This document shows, piece after piece, positions 47,988 to 56,342 of a DNA stretch of 64,000 nucleotides; the first letter of the stretch is position 1, and every line of letters starts with the position of its first letter. Source of the DNA: Glaciimonas immobilis (GTDB taxonomy: Bacteria; Pseudomonadota; Gammaproteobacteria; Burkholderiales; Burkholderiaceae_D). Made by a program: the position numbers and the translations under genes. The notes under the pieces were generated by a model. That model was not told the origin of the DNA and made no database searches. It saw nothing but the letters and a program-made list of their open reading frames with translations. The DNA lies in NCBI RefSeq assembly GCF_011947285.1, contig NZ_JAAOZT010000006.1, forward strand, positions 310,001-374,000. The letters run 5' to 3'.

Positions 47988-49402
47988 AAATTTATCCCGT
48001 GATTCTGGCTGGCGGTGCCGGCACCCGCTTGTGGCCGTTGTCGCGTGAAGCGTTGCCCAAGCAGTTGTTGCCGTTGTGCTCCAACCATACGATGCTGCAG
48101 GAGACTTTGCTGCGTGTGTCAGAATGGCCCGAATTGATGCCACCGTTGGTGGCCTGCGGCAACGAGCATCGGTTTTTGGTTGCGGAGCAATTACGCGCCA
48201 TTGACATTAAACCTTGCGGAATATTGCTTGAGCCCGAGGGGAGAAATACCGCACCGTCGGTCGCAGCAGCGGCGCATTTTTTGTTAAAGCGAGACCCGCA
48301 AGCCATCATGCTGGTACTGCCTGCCGACCATGTAATTGCCGATACGGCTGCTTTCCATGCTGCAGTGAAATGCGCATTACAACCAGTTCTGCAAGGCGCC
48401 CTAGCGACTTTCGGGATTGTGCCAACCGGACCTGAGACCGGCTATGGCTATATTCGTCGGGGAAGGTCGAGTGACATTGATACCGGCTGTTACACGGTGG
48501 AGCGCTTTATTGAAAAGCCGGATCGTACCACCGCTGAGAAGTTTGTTGCCGATCCCGCATACAGCTGGAACAGTGGCATGTTTTTATTTCAGGCTACCCG
48601 TTACCTCGCCGAATTACGCGTCTTTCGACCAGCGATTGCTGATAGCTGTGAGCAAGCGTTCCATGGCGCATACCACGATCTGGATTTTTGCCGCCTCGAT
48701 GAAGTCTCTTTTGCAGCCTGTCCATCGGAGTCAATCGACTATGCTGTCATGGAACATACGCAACATGCCGTGGTTGTGCCCGCAAACATTGGCTGGAATG
48801 ACGTTGGCTCGTGGACCGCACTGTGGTCCGTTCTGGAACCCGATACAGACGGCAACGTGCTGCGTGGAGATGTCTATACCGACACGGTCCGTAACGCGAT
48901 GGTACGCGCAGAAAGCCGTTTTGTTGCGCTCATTGGCGTCAAAGATCTGGTCATAGTAGAAACCAAGGACGCAGTACTGGTGGCACACAAAGATCACGTA
49001 CAGGACGTCAAGCAGATCGTGGAAGACCTTAAGAAACAAGGTCGCAGTGAATATATGCGCCATGCCAGCGTCTACCGGCCTTGGGGCAGCTACGAGGGCA
49101 TCGATATGGGAGACCGCTATCAGGTTAAGCGGATCACGGTCAACCCCGGCGGAAAACTTTCGCTACAAATGCATCATCATCGTGCCGAACATTGGGTGGT
49201 AGTGAGCGGTACCGCACGGATTATCTGCGGCGATGAGGAAAAACTTCTGACCGAAAATGAATCCACCTATATCCCGATTGGGGTAAAGCACAGGCTGGAA
49301 AATCCTGGAAAAATGCCATTACATTTGATCGAAGTCCAGTCTGGCGGCTATCTCGGCGAGGATGACATTGTGCGGTTTGAAGATATATACAAACGCCTTT
49401 GA
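47984..49402 (+). CDS. manC: Mannose-1-phosphate guanylyltransferase / mannose-6-phosphate isomerase
   Basis: It makes GDP-mannose, the donor for the GumH-like enzyme, and probably mannose 6-phosphate from fructose 6-phosphate. The 472-aa type II enzyme has the pyrophosphorylase signature LAGGAGTRLWPLSREALPKQ at 8-27, FIEKPD near 170, and a C-terminal cupin isomerase domain (RPWGSYEGID, QMHHHRAEHWVVVSGTA, PIGVKHRLENPG). It therefore links central hexose phosphates (Pgi, see the glucose locus) to exopolysaccharide. Confidence 0.94.
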   Translation: MKIYPVILAGGAGTRLWPLSREALPKQLLPLCSNHTMLQETLLRVSEWPELMPPLVACGNEHRFLVAEQLRAIDIKPCGILLEPEGRNTAPSVAAAAHFLLKRDPQAIMLVLPADHVIADTAAFHAAVKCALQPVLQGALATFGIVPTGPETGYGYIRRGRSSDIDTGCYTVERFIEKPDRTTAEKFVADPAYSWNSGMFLFQATRYLAELRVFRPAIADSCEQAFHGAYHDLDFCRLDEVSFAACPSESIDYAVMEHTQHAVVVPANIGWNDVGSWTALWSVLEPDTDGNVLRGDVYTDTVRNAMVRAESRFVALIGVKDLVIVETKDAVLVAHKDHVQDVKQIVEDLKKQGRSEYMRHASVYRPWGSYEGIDMGDRYQVKRITVNPGGKLSLQMHHHRAEHWVVVSGTARIICGDEEKLLTENESTYIPIGVKHRLENPGKMPLHLIEVQSGGYLGEDDIVRFEDIYKRL

Positions 49403-49538
49403 TGAAGTCTGAAAGTGATCGTTGATGTTGCCCGGCAGCATCAGACATTTAAACGTAAAAACGCAGGTGATTATTAAATTTTTTAACCGTAAAGAAGCAA
49501 ATGGTGAAGCGCATTGTTGACCTTACAGGAGATAAATT

Positions 49539-49583
49539 ATGTCATTAAATTCGAAACTTTCATTTAAAGATCTTTTTTTTTAA
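49539..49583 (+). pseudogene. 5' end of the VirK/YbjX-family gene, out of frame after a T9 run
   Basis: A strong AGGAG lies 7 bases before an ATG that opens a 14-codon frame (MSLNSKLSFKDLFF) ending at TAA just after nine T (49573-49581). Shifting by one base at the T run leads without a stop through ITRNIVKRRS and TVQTWRRG into the downstream VirK/YbjX frame. One extra T would restore a single gene from 49539 to 50509. It may be phase variation, programmed slippage, decay or a sequencing error. Confidence 0.6.
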
Positions 49584-49654
49584 CCACTTCAGTTATCACA
49601 AGAAATATCGTAAAAAGGAGATCTATTTTAACCGTACAAACCTGGCGAAGAGGT

Positions 49655-50509
49655 TTGTTCTTATTACTTAATATTAATCGGCACCTTAAACTTATAAATA
49701 CGCTTAGTCATCCTCAGACGGCCAAGCTGATTCTCGATATTCCGGAACTGTCTTACAAATACTTACGAGATTACATTTCCTTTGATATCTCAATGAAAAA
49801 TAGTCTTGCGATATTGACGGGGCATTATTTGTATTTGCAAAAACATTTTAAAATCAATTTTTTGGAAGATATTTATAATTTCCCGGTACCCTTATGGTCG
49901 CAACAAATCAACGATACTTTATGTGAAATAGTGATTGGCTTTCCACACACGATAGATTATGAAGGTGATTTATGCTTGATCTTTAAAATAAATGGAGTGT
50001 GTATCTATCGGATTATTTTTGTGATTTCTAATGGGACGCCTTTTTGCCTCAAAGATGAAAACGTTATATTTATTTCTAGCGTGCAGGGGATGCATGATTT
50101 TGACAATGTGAAACTGGCCACCAAAGTTTGCCATGATATTCAACCCGCTCAATTATTGATGGCGGCGATGAGCGGCGTGACGACCGCGCTTGGTTTTAAG
50201 ACGATGGTCGGTATTGGCAATAAAAATCAAATCTCACAGGGCAAGCGATTTTACTTTTCATATAACAATTTTTTCGAAAAATATGGCGTCCTTGTTTCAG
50301 GAACAAATTACTATGAAATCCCCGTTCCGTTCGCAGAAAAACCGCTGGCCATGATTGAAATGAAGCATCGGAAACGGACTCAAAAAAAACGTGCTTTTAA
50401 AAATAACATTAGTGAGAACGTGGCACTTGCAATGGAACGTTTTTTTGTAAAAGAAGCTGAACCAGCTGGGGTAATTGACGAGAAATCGCTACCCGTTTTA
50501 CAGAATTGA
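49655..50509 (+). CDS. VirK/YbjX family (DUF535) protein, main open frame
   Basis: This frame of 284 codons matches DUF535: FISSVQGMHDFDNVKLATK near residues 140-158, DIQPAQLLMAAM near 160-171 and ALGFKTMVGIGNKNQI. Family members (VirK, YbjX) are linked to outer-membrane integrity and resistance to antimicrobial peptides; molecular function is unknown. The TTG at 49655 has a poorly spaced ribosome-binding site and cuts into conserved-looking sequence. The natural start is probably the ATG at 49539, separated from this frame by the T9 run. An AAGGAG followed by ATT at 49625 is another possible start. The gene lies between manC and gumK and its base composition is more AT-rich than theirs. Confidence 0.75.
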   Translation: MFLLLNINRHLKLINTLSHPQTAKLILDIPELSYKYLRDYISFDISMKNSLAILTGHYLYLQKHFKINFLEDIYNFPVPLWSQQINDTLCEIVIGFPHTIDYEGDLCLIFKINGVCIYRIIFVISNGTPFCLKDENVIFISSVQGMHDFDNVKLATKVCHDIQPAQLLMAAMSGVTTALGFKTMVGIGNKNQISQGKRFYFSYNNFFEKYGVLVSGTNYYEIPVPFAEKPLAMIEMKHRKRTQKKRAFKNNISENVALAMERFFVKEAEPAGVIDEKSLPVLQN

Positions 50510-50528
50510 TTCAATAGGAGCCAATAGA

Positions 50529-51650
50529 ATGAGATCGTTAGTGATTACAGCGCATGATTACAGATCGCGGCGGAAGGTGAATATGCATTTCATCGCAGCC
50601 GAATTGGCGAAGTATGGTCCGACCAATTTTTTTTCGTGTCAATACAGTTTTCTTTCACAATTGAAATCGGACCCACGGAATTCGTTGAATGGTCTCGCCA
50701 ATAAAGTCGAGAGGCACGAAGGCGTTAATTGTTATCTTTGGAAGACCATTATCCATCCCATCAATATGCGTAAGAATATTTTTTACCCGATCGAAAAGAT
50801 GCTATTCGAACGTTACATTGCCCGTCCTAGTCCGGTCTTGGTGGAGTGGATAAAAAGTGTAGAAGTCGTGGTTTTTGAAAGCGGTATTGCACCGATTTTC
50901 TTTGACCTGGTGCAACAGCTCAATCCGCAAGCAAGGACGATTTATCTCGCCTCCGACGATCTTGATACCATCAATGTCGCATCCTATGTAAAGACTACTT
51001 TTGCTCGGGTCGGGCCGAAAATGGATGCGCTTTGCCTCACGTCGCGCTTGATGGCGGAAGGATTGGCAAGTAGGACGAACTGTTATCTGGTGCCGCACGG
51101 TTTTGATTATTCGGTCGAAGATCATGCTGATCCATCGCCGTATACCTCCGGTCTGCATGCGGTATCCGTTGGCTCGATGCTATTCGATCCCGGTTTTTTT
51201 GTGGTCGCATCGGCTATGTTCCCGGATGTCACATTTCATATCATCGGGTCAGGCAAAGGCGTCGAACCCGGCTATGGAAAAAATGTTGTGGTGCATGATG
51301 AAATGCCGCATCAGAGCACACTTCCTTACATTAAACATGCCACGATCGGTATTGCGCCGTACCGGTCACAGGATGTGCCGCGTTATTTATCGGACACGTC
51401 GATGAAGCTTATGCAATACGAATTTTTTACATTGCCAGCGGTATGCCCGGAGGCAATTGTGGGAGACTATGCATCGCGCTTTGGGTACGCTCCGGGTAAC
51501 GCCGACTCAATCGTCAGCGCCATGCGCGCAGCACTGGTTGCGCCGCGAATACCACCTAAAAGAACGCCGCTGCGTTGGTCGGAAGTAGTAGAGCGGTTGC
51601 TTCAACCAGACACATTCAATGACACGAAATTGTCCGACCTGGCTATGTAA
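50529..51650 (+). CDS. gumK: Glucuronosyltransferase (GumK-like, GT70)
   Basis: This 373-aa membrane-associated transferase would add beta-1,2-glucuronic acid from UDP-glucuronate to the mannose of the lipid-linked trisaccharide. VITAHDYRSRRKVNMHFIAA, VVVFESGIAPIFF, INVASYVKTTF, VSVGSMLFDPGFFVVAS, HIIGSGKGVEPGYGKNVVV and YIKHATIGIAPYRSQDVP follow the xanthan GumK sequence closely, by memory, including the catalytic aspartate region near the start. AGGAG precedes the ATG at 50529; the frame opens earlier, inside the VirK end. It is the last plus-strand gene of the cluster. Confidence 0.9.
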   Translation: MRSLVITAHDYRSRRKVNMHFIAAELAKYGPTNFFSCQYSFLSQLKSDPRNSLNGLANKVERHEGVNCYLWKTIIHPINMRKNIFYPIEKMLFERYIARPSPVLVEWIKSVEVVVFESGIAPIFFDLVQQLNPQARTIYLASDDLDTINVASYVKTTFARVGPKMDALCLTSRLMAEGLASRTNCYLVPHGFDYSVEDHADPSPYTSGLHAVSVGSMLFDPGFFVVASAMFPDVTFHIIGSGKGVEPGYGKNVVVHDEMPHQSTLPYIKHATIGIAPYRSQDVPRYLSDTSMKLMQYEFFTLPAVCPEAIVGDYASRFGYAPGNADSIVSAMRAALVAPRIPPKRTPLRWSEVVERLLQPDTFNDTKLSDLAM

Positions 51651-51868
51651 TGCATCGGTTGGTAATCGGGATCTGGAGCATTGATATAGTTACGCATCAA
51701 TGACCGACAACCATATCGGTATTTATGCGTAAGCGAAAAGCCAAACTTTCAGAAGACAGTACCACTCGATTTGCTAAACATCATTGCTCTATGGTCGTTT
51801 TACTGATGTGAGGCAGCCCACCCGCCAGGTTGCCGTAGGTGTTCCATCATATTCAGCCGGTACACGGT
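51651..51868. other. Spacer downstream of gumK
   Basis: The exopolysaccharide genes end here and minus-strand transcription arrives from the right. I see no strong terminator or repeat in these 218 bases. Confidence 0.35.
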
Positions 51869-52105
51869 TCATGGTGTGTCGAGATAGTTCCTATTTATCC
51901 ATGTACCAAATTCACGCAGCATGATATTGGAAAGCAATGGGAAAGTTACGCCCTTTTGCAGAACACCTTCACTCAAAGCCTGAAATAAATCACGGTTAAT
52001 ACAACCTGCTTTGACAAAATTCCGGGCAAATTGATTAACCGTTTGATAGCGGCTCAATCCAATAACCAACTGCGACTTAATCTGCGTTTGAGCTGGTGCC
52101 ACCAT
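51869..52105 (-). CDS. Possible small protein overlapping the end of the adenylation/carrier/thioesterase gene
   Basis: A 78-codon frame starts with ATG at 52105, inside the last 52 bases of the large gene, and runs past it. Its translation (for example QTVNQFARNFVKAGCINRDL and VTFPLLSNIMLREFGTWINR) looks protein-like, helical and without low complexity. The ribosome-binding site is weak. I do not recognise a family. It may be translationally coupled to the large gene or be a chance frame. Confidence 0.35.
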   Translation of the reverse strand: MVAPAQTQIKSQLVIGLSRYQTVNQFARNFVKAGCINRDLFQALSEGVLQKGVTFPLLSNIMLREFGTWINRNYLDTP

Positions 52106-55100
52106 CTCAGGTTTACGGACTCGCTAAAACTATACTTATTCGTTTCAATAAAACATAAATCTCCATTGAGCACGCGATCCAACGCTGCAGCCACGACCTG
52201 AACGTTCGGCTCGCTTAGCATATTATTATGGTCTCCCGGTACCTCTACAATCGCTAACCCACCCTGCGCAAGGTGGCGCAACCGGATTATGGGATTTCCC
52301 CACTCTTCTTGCCGTATTGCTGCGCGCAGGTAGACGACAATGCTTGCGTCATAAGGAGGCGTCTTATAAGCCTTCATGGCCGCCCACATTCCTTCGCGCA
52401 CGCGTCTTAGCGCCGGTGGCAACCCCATGGTAAAGGCATCGGTGCGTTGCGCCATGAGTCCGAAAGGCCGTGGCATCCGATCCATCAAATAAGAGAGAAT
52501 TTGAGATGCGGGTACCGTGTTCAGGGAATGATAGTGGCGTTTGATTGATTTGCCCAAATGTCGCAGGCGCGCACTCCGTGGCAGCCAATGTTTGTGCACA
52601 TAAGTATCAAGCAAACAGAGCAGTTCAATTTGCTCTCCACAGCGTTGCAGCTGTTGCGCAATCTCTAAGGCGATCAGGCCGCCGAACGAGTAACCGATAA
52701 GTGTGTAGGGGCCACTCGGTTGAACAATACGTATTTGTTCGATGTAGCTGGCCGCCATATCCTCCGCGCGAAGTTGCACTGGCTGTTCGCCATCAAGACC
52801 TTGCGCCAGCAGACCGTGCACCGGACGCTGAGTTTGAAGCGTACTAATCAATGTCCAGCATTCCATGATAGAGCCGCTCACGCTAGGTGCGAGAAACAGG
52901 GGGGTGCCACTACCAGAACGCATGAGCACTGGCACCGGCACAGTCAACGTCTGCGCTCTGTGGAAGATTGCCGCGCCTAATCCAGCGACGGTCGGTGCGT
53001 TGAGAAATGTTGGCAGCGCTATGACGTGACCGGTAGAGCGATTTATTTCTGCGAGCAATCGAACCGCTAATAACGAATGACCGCCCAGATCGAAGAAATT
53101 TTCTTCGCGTCCGATGGGCGCTATCGTCAAAACATTTTCCCACTGCGCGATCAAATGGCGTTCGAGCTGTTCGAGGCTGGTGCCGACTGGAGGCAATTTT
53201 CCCCCTGTCAAATGCAACGACGGATGATTTTGGATTGCCTTGAGACATTCCGGATTTCGCAATGCCGCTGCATTCACGACGGCCGAACCGTTGACGGCGT
53301 CACGTACAGCCTTATCTGACAGTTTGCCACTATGCGTGACCGGCAACGCATCAACTGCAATGATCTGGTCCGGAACGTGCGCCGACGAGGCACGCTGAGC
53401 GAGATCGCGGCGTATTTGAGTGGCCAGTGCACTGGTCAGTTTAACCCCAGATTGTAAGACTATCAGTAGCACCGTGCGCGCTTCAGGCCTGTCGGCATAG
53501 CCAGCCGATATTGTTGAACGTTGCTGTTGAACGACAATTGCCTCGCGGACAAAAGCAAGGTCATTCAAGATGCGGTAGATTTCCCCCGGGCCCACGTTCA
53601 CGCCGCGCACATTCAGCAGACCGTCAGAGCGGCCGTGCATTCGCGCTGCGCCTTCCTCAGAAAACTCGATAAAATCTCCGTGAGTCCAAACCCCTTGATT
53701 TTCGGCGAAATAGGCCGCATGAAACTGTGTGCCGTCGGCGTCGCCAAAAAATCCCAGCGGACGGGAGGGGAATGGGTTAGCACATATCAACTGACCTACC
53801 CCATCGCAGCGTTTACCCTCCTGCCAAGACTGCACATCGAGAGCAAGACTCTTGCATTGCGCCATACCTGTCACTACTGGCAGATCAGGGTTTCCTAGTA
53901 CAAAGCAGCCTAAAATGTCGGTCCCCCCAGAAATCGACTGCAACGGCAGCGGCTTGACGTGATCATGCACCCAGTCGAACTGGGCGTCATACAGTACCGA
54001 TCCAGTTGACAAAATTGCGCGTAATGCGCCGATCTCGAATTGCAGTCCTGGCGCAAGCCCTGCATATTGGCTCATCTTCAGATAAGCGGGGCTGGTCCCA
54101 AAGACGGTAACGTTCTCATCTGCGACGAGCTGCCATAAGGTATTGGCGGAGGAGATCGGTCCATCAAAGGTAAGGATTTCAACACCGGAAGCCAAAGCGG
54201 ATAACTGCCAATTCCACATCATCCAGGCACAACTGGTGTGGAAGAATAGTTTTTCACCTGGCCGCAAGTCACTGTGTAATCGATGCTCTTTGAGATGTTC
54301 GAGCAAAGTACCCCCGGCACCATGCACGATGCATTTTGGTTTGCCAGTGGTGCCCGACGAGAACATGATAAAAAGCGGTTGATTAAATGAAAAGCGCTGC
54401 CACTCGCAACGGCTAGCATCACCCATCTCGCACAACGATTCCAGCGAGTAGATCGCTTGAGCGATTGTGTTCGGTAAAATACCTTCGTCAAGTCGGACTA
54501 TGCTGTGCAATGACGGCATCGCGTTAGCCAGGGCGGTAACATTATCCGCCAGCGACACGCCGGTATCGCAGGCCCTGTTTGTAACGTGCGCAAATAATAC
54601 TCGCGGGTTTAGCGGCAGGAAGCGATCCAGGATCGTTTCGAAGCCCATTTCGGTTGCCGCTGTCGATAGCGTCGCACCAAGGGCAGTAATTGCCAGAGCC
54701 GCTACGACCGCTTGTTCATCATTGCGCATCAGGCCGACAACATGGTCCCCTTCTTGCACACCCAGTGCCGATAACGCTTGCGCCAGACGCGCGACCCTGT
54801 TGCGCAGTTCACCTCGGGTCAGCTGCACCCGGCGTCCATCCCAATGACATGCCGTCAATGCCGGAGCATCGGCTCCAGCCACTGTCAGATTGAGCAAGTT
54901 ATCTGCGTAATTCAGCCTGACCTGAGGAAAGAATTCAGCGTGCTCGCAGTCTTTTCCCACACATACCGGTGTCATACTGCCTGACCAGGCCAATCCTTTC
55001 GACCATCGCAAGAAGCACTCCCAGAAGGTTGCATACTCGCGTACAGAATAATCATGGAGGACCTGATAATTAGGAAAGATTTGACCGGTGTTTGCTTCAA

Positions 55101-55221
55101 GAAAATGCGTGAAGTCAGTCATCTGCGACGAAAGGCCGAGTGTCTGCCTAGCGTGATACGTGGTTGAGTACGGGCTGGTATCTAGGCCGTATTTCTCAAC
55201 TAAGAAGGCTGAACTTTCCAT
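52054..55221 (-). CDS. Adenylation-carrier-thioesterase (A-T-TE) enzyme with acetoacetyl-CoA-synthetase-like A domain
   Basis: This 1055-aa NRPS-like protein has three parts. The adenylating domain (about 1-650) resembles acetoacetyl-CoA synthetase, with an ACAS_N-like start, MFSSGTTGKPK at 286-296, the diagnostic CAWMMWNWQLSALASG near 331-346, GRSDGLLNVRGVNVGPGEIY at 530-549 and the A10 lysine K633 (THSGK). A carrier domain (about 685-755) has FDLGGHSLL with the phosphopantetheine serine S716. A type I thioesterase domain (about 770-1030) has GYSFGG with S845, a plausible D872 and a histidine in PGDHNNML. It would load a short keto or hydroxy acid on its carrier and release, cyclise or condense it. 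GGAG precedes the ATG. A PPTase gene lies upstream on the same strand. Confidence 0.85.
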   Translation of the reverse strand: MESSAFLVEKYGLDTSPYSTTYHARQTLGLSSQMTDFTHFLEANTGQIFPNYQVLHDYSVREYATFWECFLRWSKGLAWSGSMTPVCVGKDCEHAEFFPQVRLNYADNLLNLTVAGADAPALTACHWDGRRVQLTRGELRNRVARLAQALSALGVQEGDHVVGLMRNDEQAVVAALAITALGATLSTAATEMGFETILDRFLPLNPRVLFAHVTNRACDTGVSLADNVTALANAMPSLHSIVRLDEGILPNTIAQAIYSLESLCEMGDASRCEWQRFSFNQPLFIMFSSGTTGKPKCIVHGAGGTLLEHLKEHRLHSDLRPGEKLFFHTSCAWMMWNWQLSALASGVEILTFDGPISSANTLWQLVADENVTVFGTSPAYLKMSQYAGLAPGLQFEIGALRAILSTGSVLYDAQFDWVHDHVKPLPLQSISGGTDILGCFVLGNPDLPVVTGMAQCKSLALDVQSWQEGKRCDGVGQLICANPFPSRPLGFFGDADGTQFHAAYFAENQGVWTHGDFIEFSEEGAARMHGRSDGLLNVRGVNVGPGEIYRILNDLAFVREAIVVQQQRSTISAGYADRPEARTVLLIVLQSGVKLTSALATQIRRDLAQRASSAHVPDQIIAVDALPVTHSGKLSDKAVRDAVNGSAVVNAAALRNPECLKAIQNHPSLHLTGGKLPPVGTSLEQLERHLIAQWENVLTIAPIGREENFFDLGGHSLLAVRLLAEINRSTGHVIALPTFLNAPTVAGLGAAIFHRAQTLTVPVPVLMRSGSGTPLFLAPSVSGSIMECWTLISTLQTQRPVHGLLAQGLDGEQPVQLRAEDMAASYIEQIRIVQPSGPYTLIGYSFGGLIALEIAQQLQRCGEQIELLCLLDTYVHKHWLPRSARLRHLGKSIKRHYHSLNTVPASQILSYLMDRMPRPFGLMAQRTDAFTMGLPPALRRVREGMWAAMKAYKTPPYDASIVVYLRAAIRQEEWGNPIIRLRHLAQGGLAIVEVPGDHNNMLSEPNVQVVAAALDRVLNGDLCFIETNKYSFSESVNLRWWHQLKRRLSRSWLLD

Positions 55222-55577
55222 TTTGGCTCCAGGTATCGGGTGACGAATCTATATACTCGAACGAAAATTACTTCATTGTTGCTATAAATCAATATTTTCC
55301 TGCAGCGCGTAGCGATTCGCTCTTTACTCAAAGCCCGGGGACGGCAGTTCTCGTGCTCAGGATGTGGTTTAACGCAGACTACTGGTGGATCCCCTGACCG
55401 GTAAATCCCCATAGGGGATAGCAGCTTCTTACGTCGTAACCAGTGATATGGCTCAACGCAATATTGATAATATATTGACAATATTACGCTGAAGTTATTA
55501 AAAAAGAAATATTTATATTAATGTGATATTTTCCTTGTCGCCAGTTTTCTTCCCTTCAACTCAAGTCCGCTCGCCCA
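55222..55577. promoter_or_regulatory. Upstream region of the A-T-TE gene with an inverted repeat
   Basis: At 55460-55485 AATATTG and CAATATT flank a 12-base centre that repeats ATATTGA, giving an operator-like inverted repeat about 240 bases before the A-T-TE start. A smaller ATCCCC-ATA-GGGGAT hairpin is at 55405-55419. The region is AT-rich around the repeat and carries no convincing gene. Confidence 0.45.
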
Positions 55578-56342
55578 TCATTCTTTCAATGGCCTCGTCG
55601 CCGAAGCGAGCAGGATACCGGCATCGTGCCAGCAAGGCGTGAGGGTTGAACCAGCGTCGCGATGCATGTTTTGCACAGCGAGCGCAAGCACATATTCTCC
55701 ATAATCCGGCATCACGATAAATTTCCATCCGTGCGCGAACTGGTCGGGCAAATCCCCTTCGGGTGGGGCAAGTAGCGTGGGTTGCAATTGAGCGTCCAGA
55801 TTAAACGTTACCTTACGTGGATCGGTGGTAAGTCCAACTCCGATAGCCTTTAAGTAAGCTTCCTTGAGCGTCCAAAGAGAGAGAAGTCGTTTGACCCGTT
55901 GCTTGTGGGTGGGAAGCGATCTTATTTCTTTCGCTTCCAAAAGACTACACACCATCGGTATTAAAACTTCTGGGACAACCTCAGGCGCAAATCGTTCCAC
56001 GTCGACCCCCACTGCACCTCGTGCCAGAAGAGCGACAACCACAAGATCGCCGCTGTGAGCGATGCTGAAGGTCAGTGTTGTGAGATTAGGATCAAGTTTT
56101 GGTTTGCCGTTGCGCGTCAGCACGATGTTAACTTCCTGCGCCGGGCATCTAAGCTGGGAGGAGATAGCAAGCCGGGTCAAGGCGCGACCAACCATAAAAC
56201 GCTTTTGATCCGCGACCTGACGGAAACACAATCGGCGCGCTTTTTCAGCAGGGGTCAACAGTGCAAGCAGATGACGCGCATTTTCATCAATATGCTGGAG
56301 ATTGGCAATCCATATCACGGGAAATGTTGGAAGGCAGGGCAT
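55578..56342 (-). CDS. 4'-Phosphopantetheinyl transferase (Sfp-type)
   Basis: It attaches the phosphopantetheine arm from CoA to carrier proteins. The 254-aa length is typical of Sfp/Gsp enzymes. GVDVERF at 112-118 holds the metal ligands D114 and E116, and LWTLKEAYLKAIGVGL at 156-171 holds E161 and the conserved lysines. FSIAHSGDL (92-100) is the substrate-binding segment. It is upstream of the A-T-TE gene on the same strand, separated by 356 bases, so its likely partner is S716 of that enzyme. Confidence 0.92.
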   Translation of the reverse strand: MPCLPTFPVIWIANLQHIDENARHLLALLTPAEKARRLCFRQVADQKRFMVGRALTRLAISSQLRCPAQEVNIVLTRNGKPKLDPNLTTLTFSIAHSGDLVVVALLARGAVGVDVERFAPEVVPEVLIPMVCSLLEAKEIRSLPTHKQRVKRLLSLWTLKEAYLKAIGVGLTTDPRKVTFNLDAQLQPTLLAPPEGDLPDQFAHGWKFIVMPDYGEYVLALAVQNMHRDAGSTLTPCWHDAGILLASATRPLKE

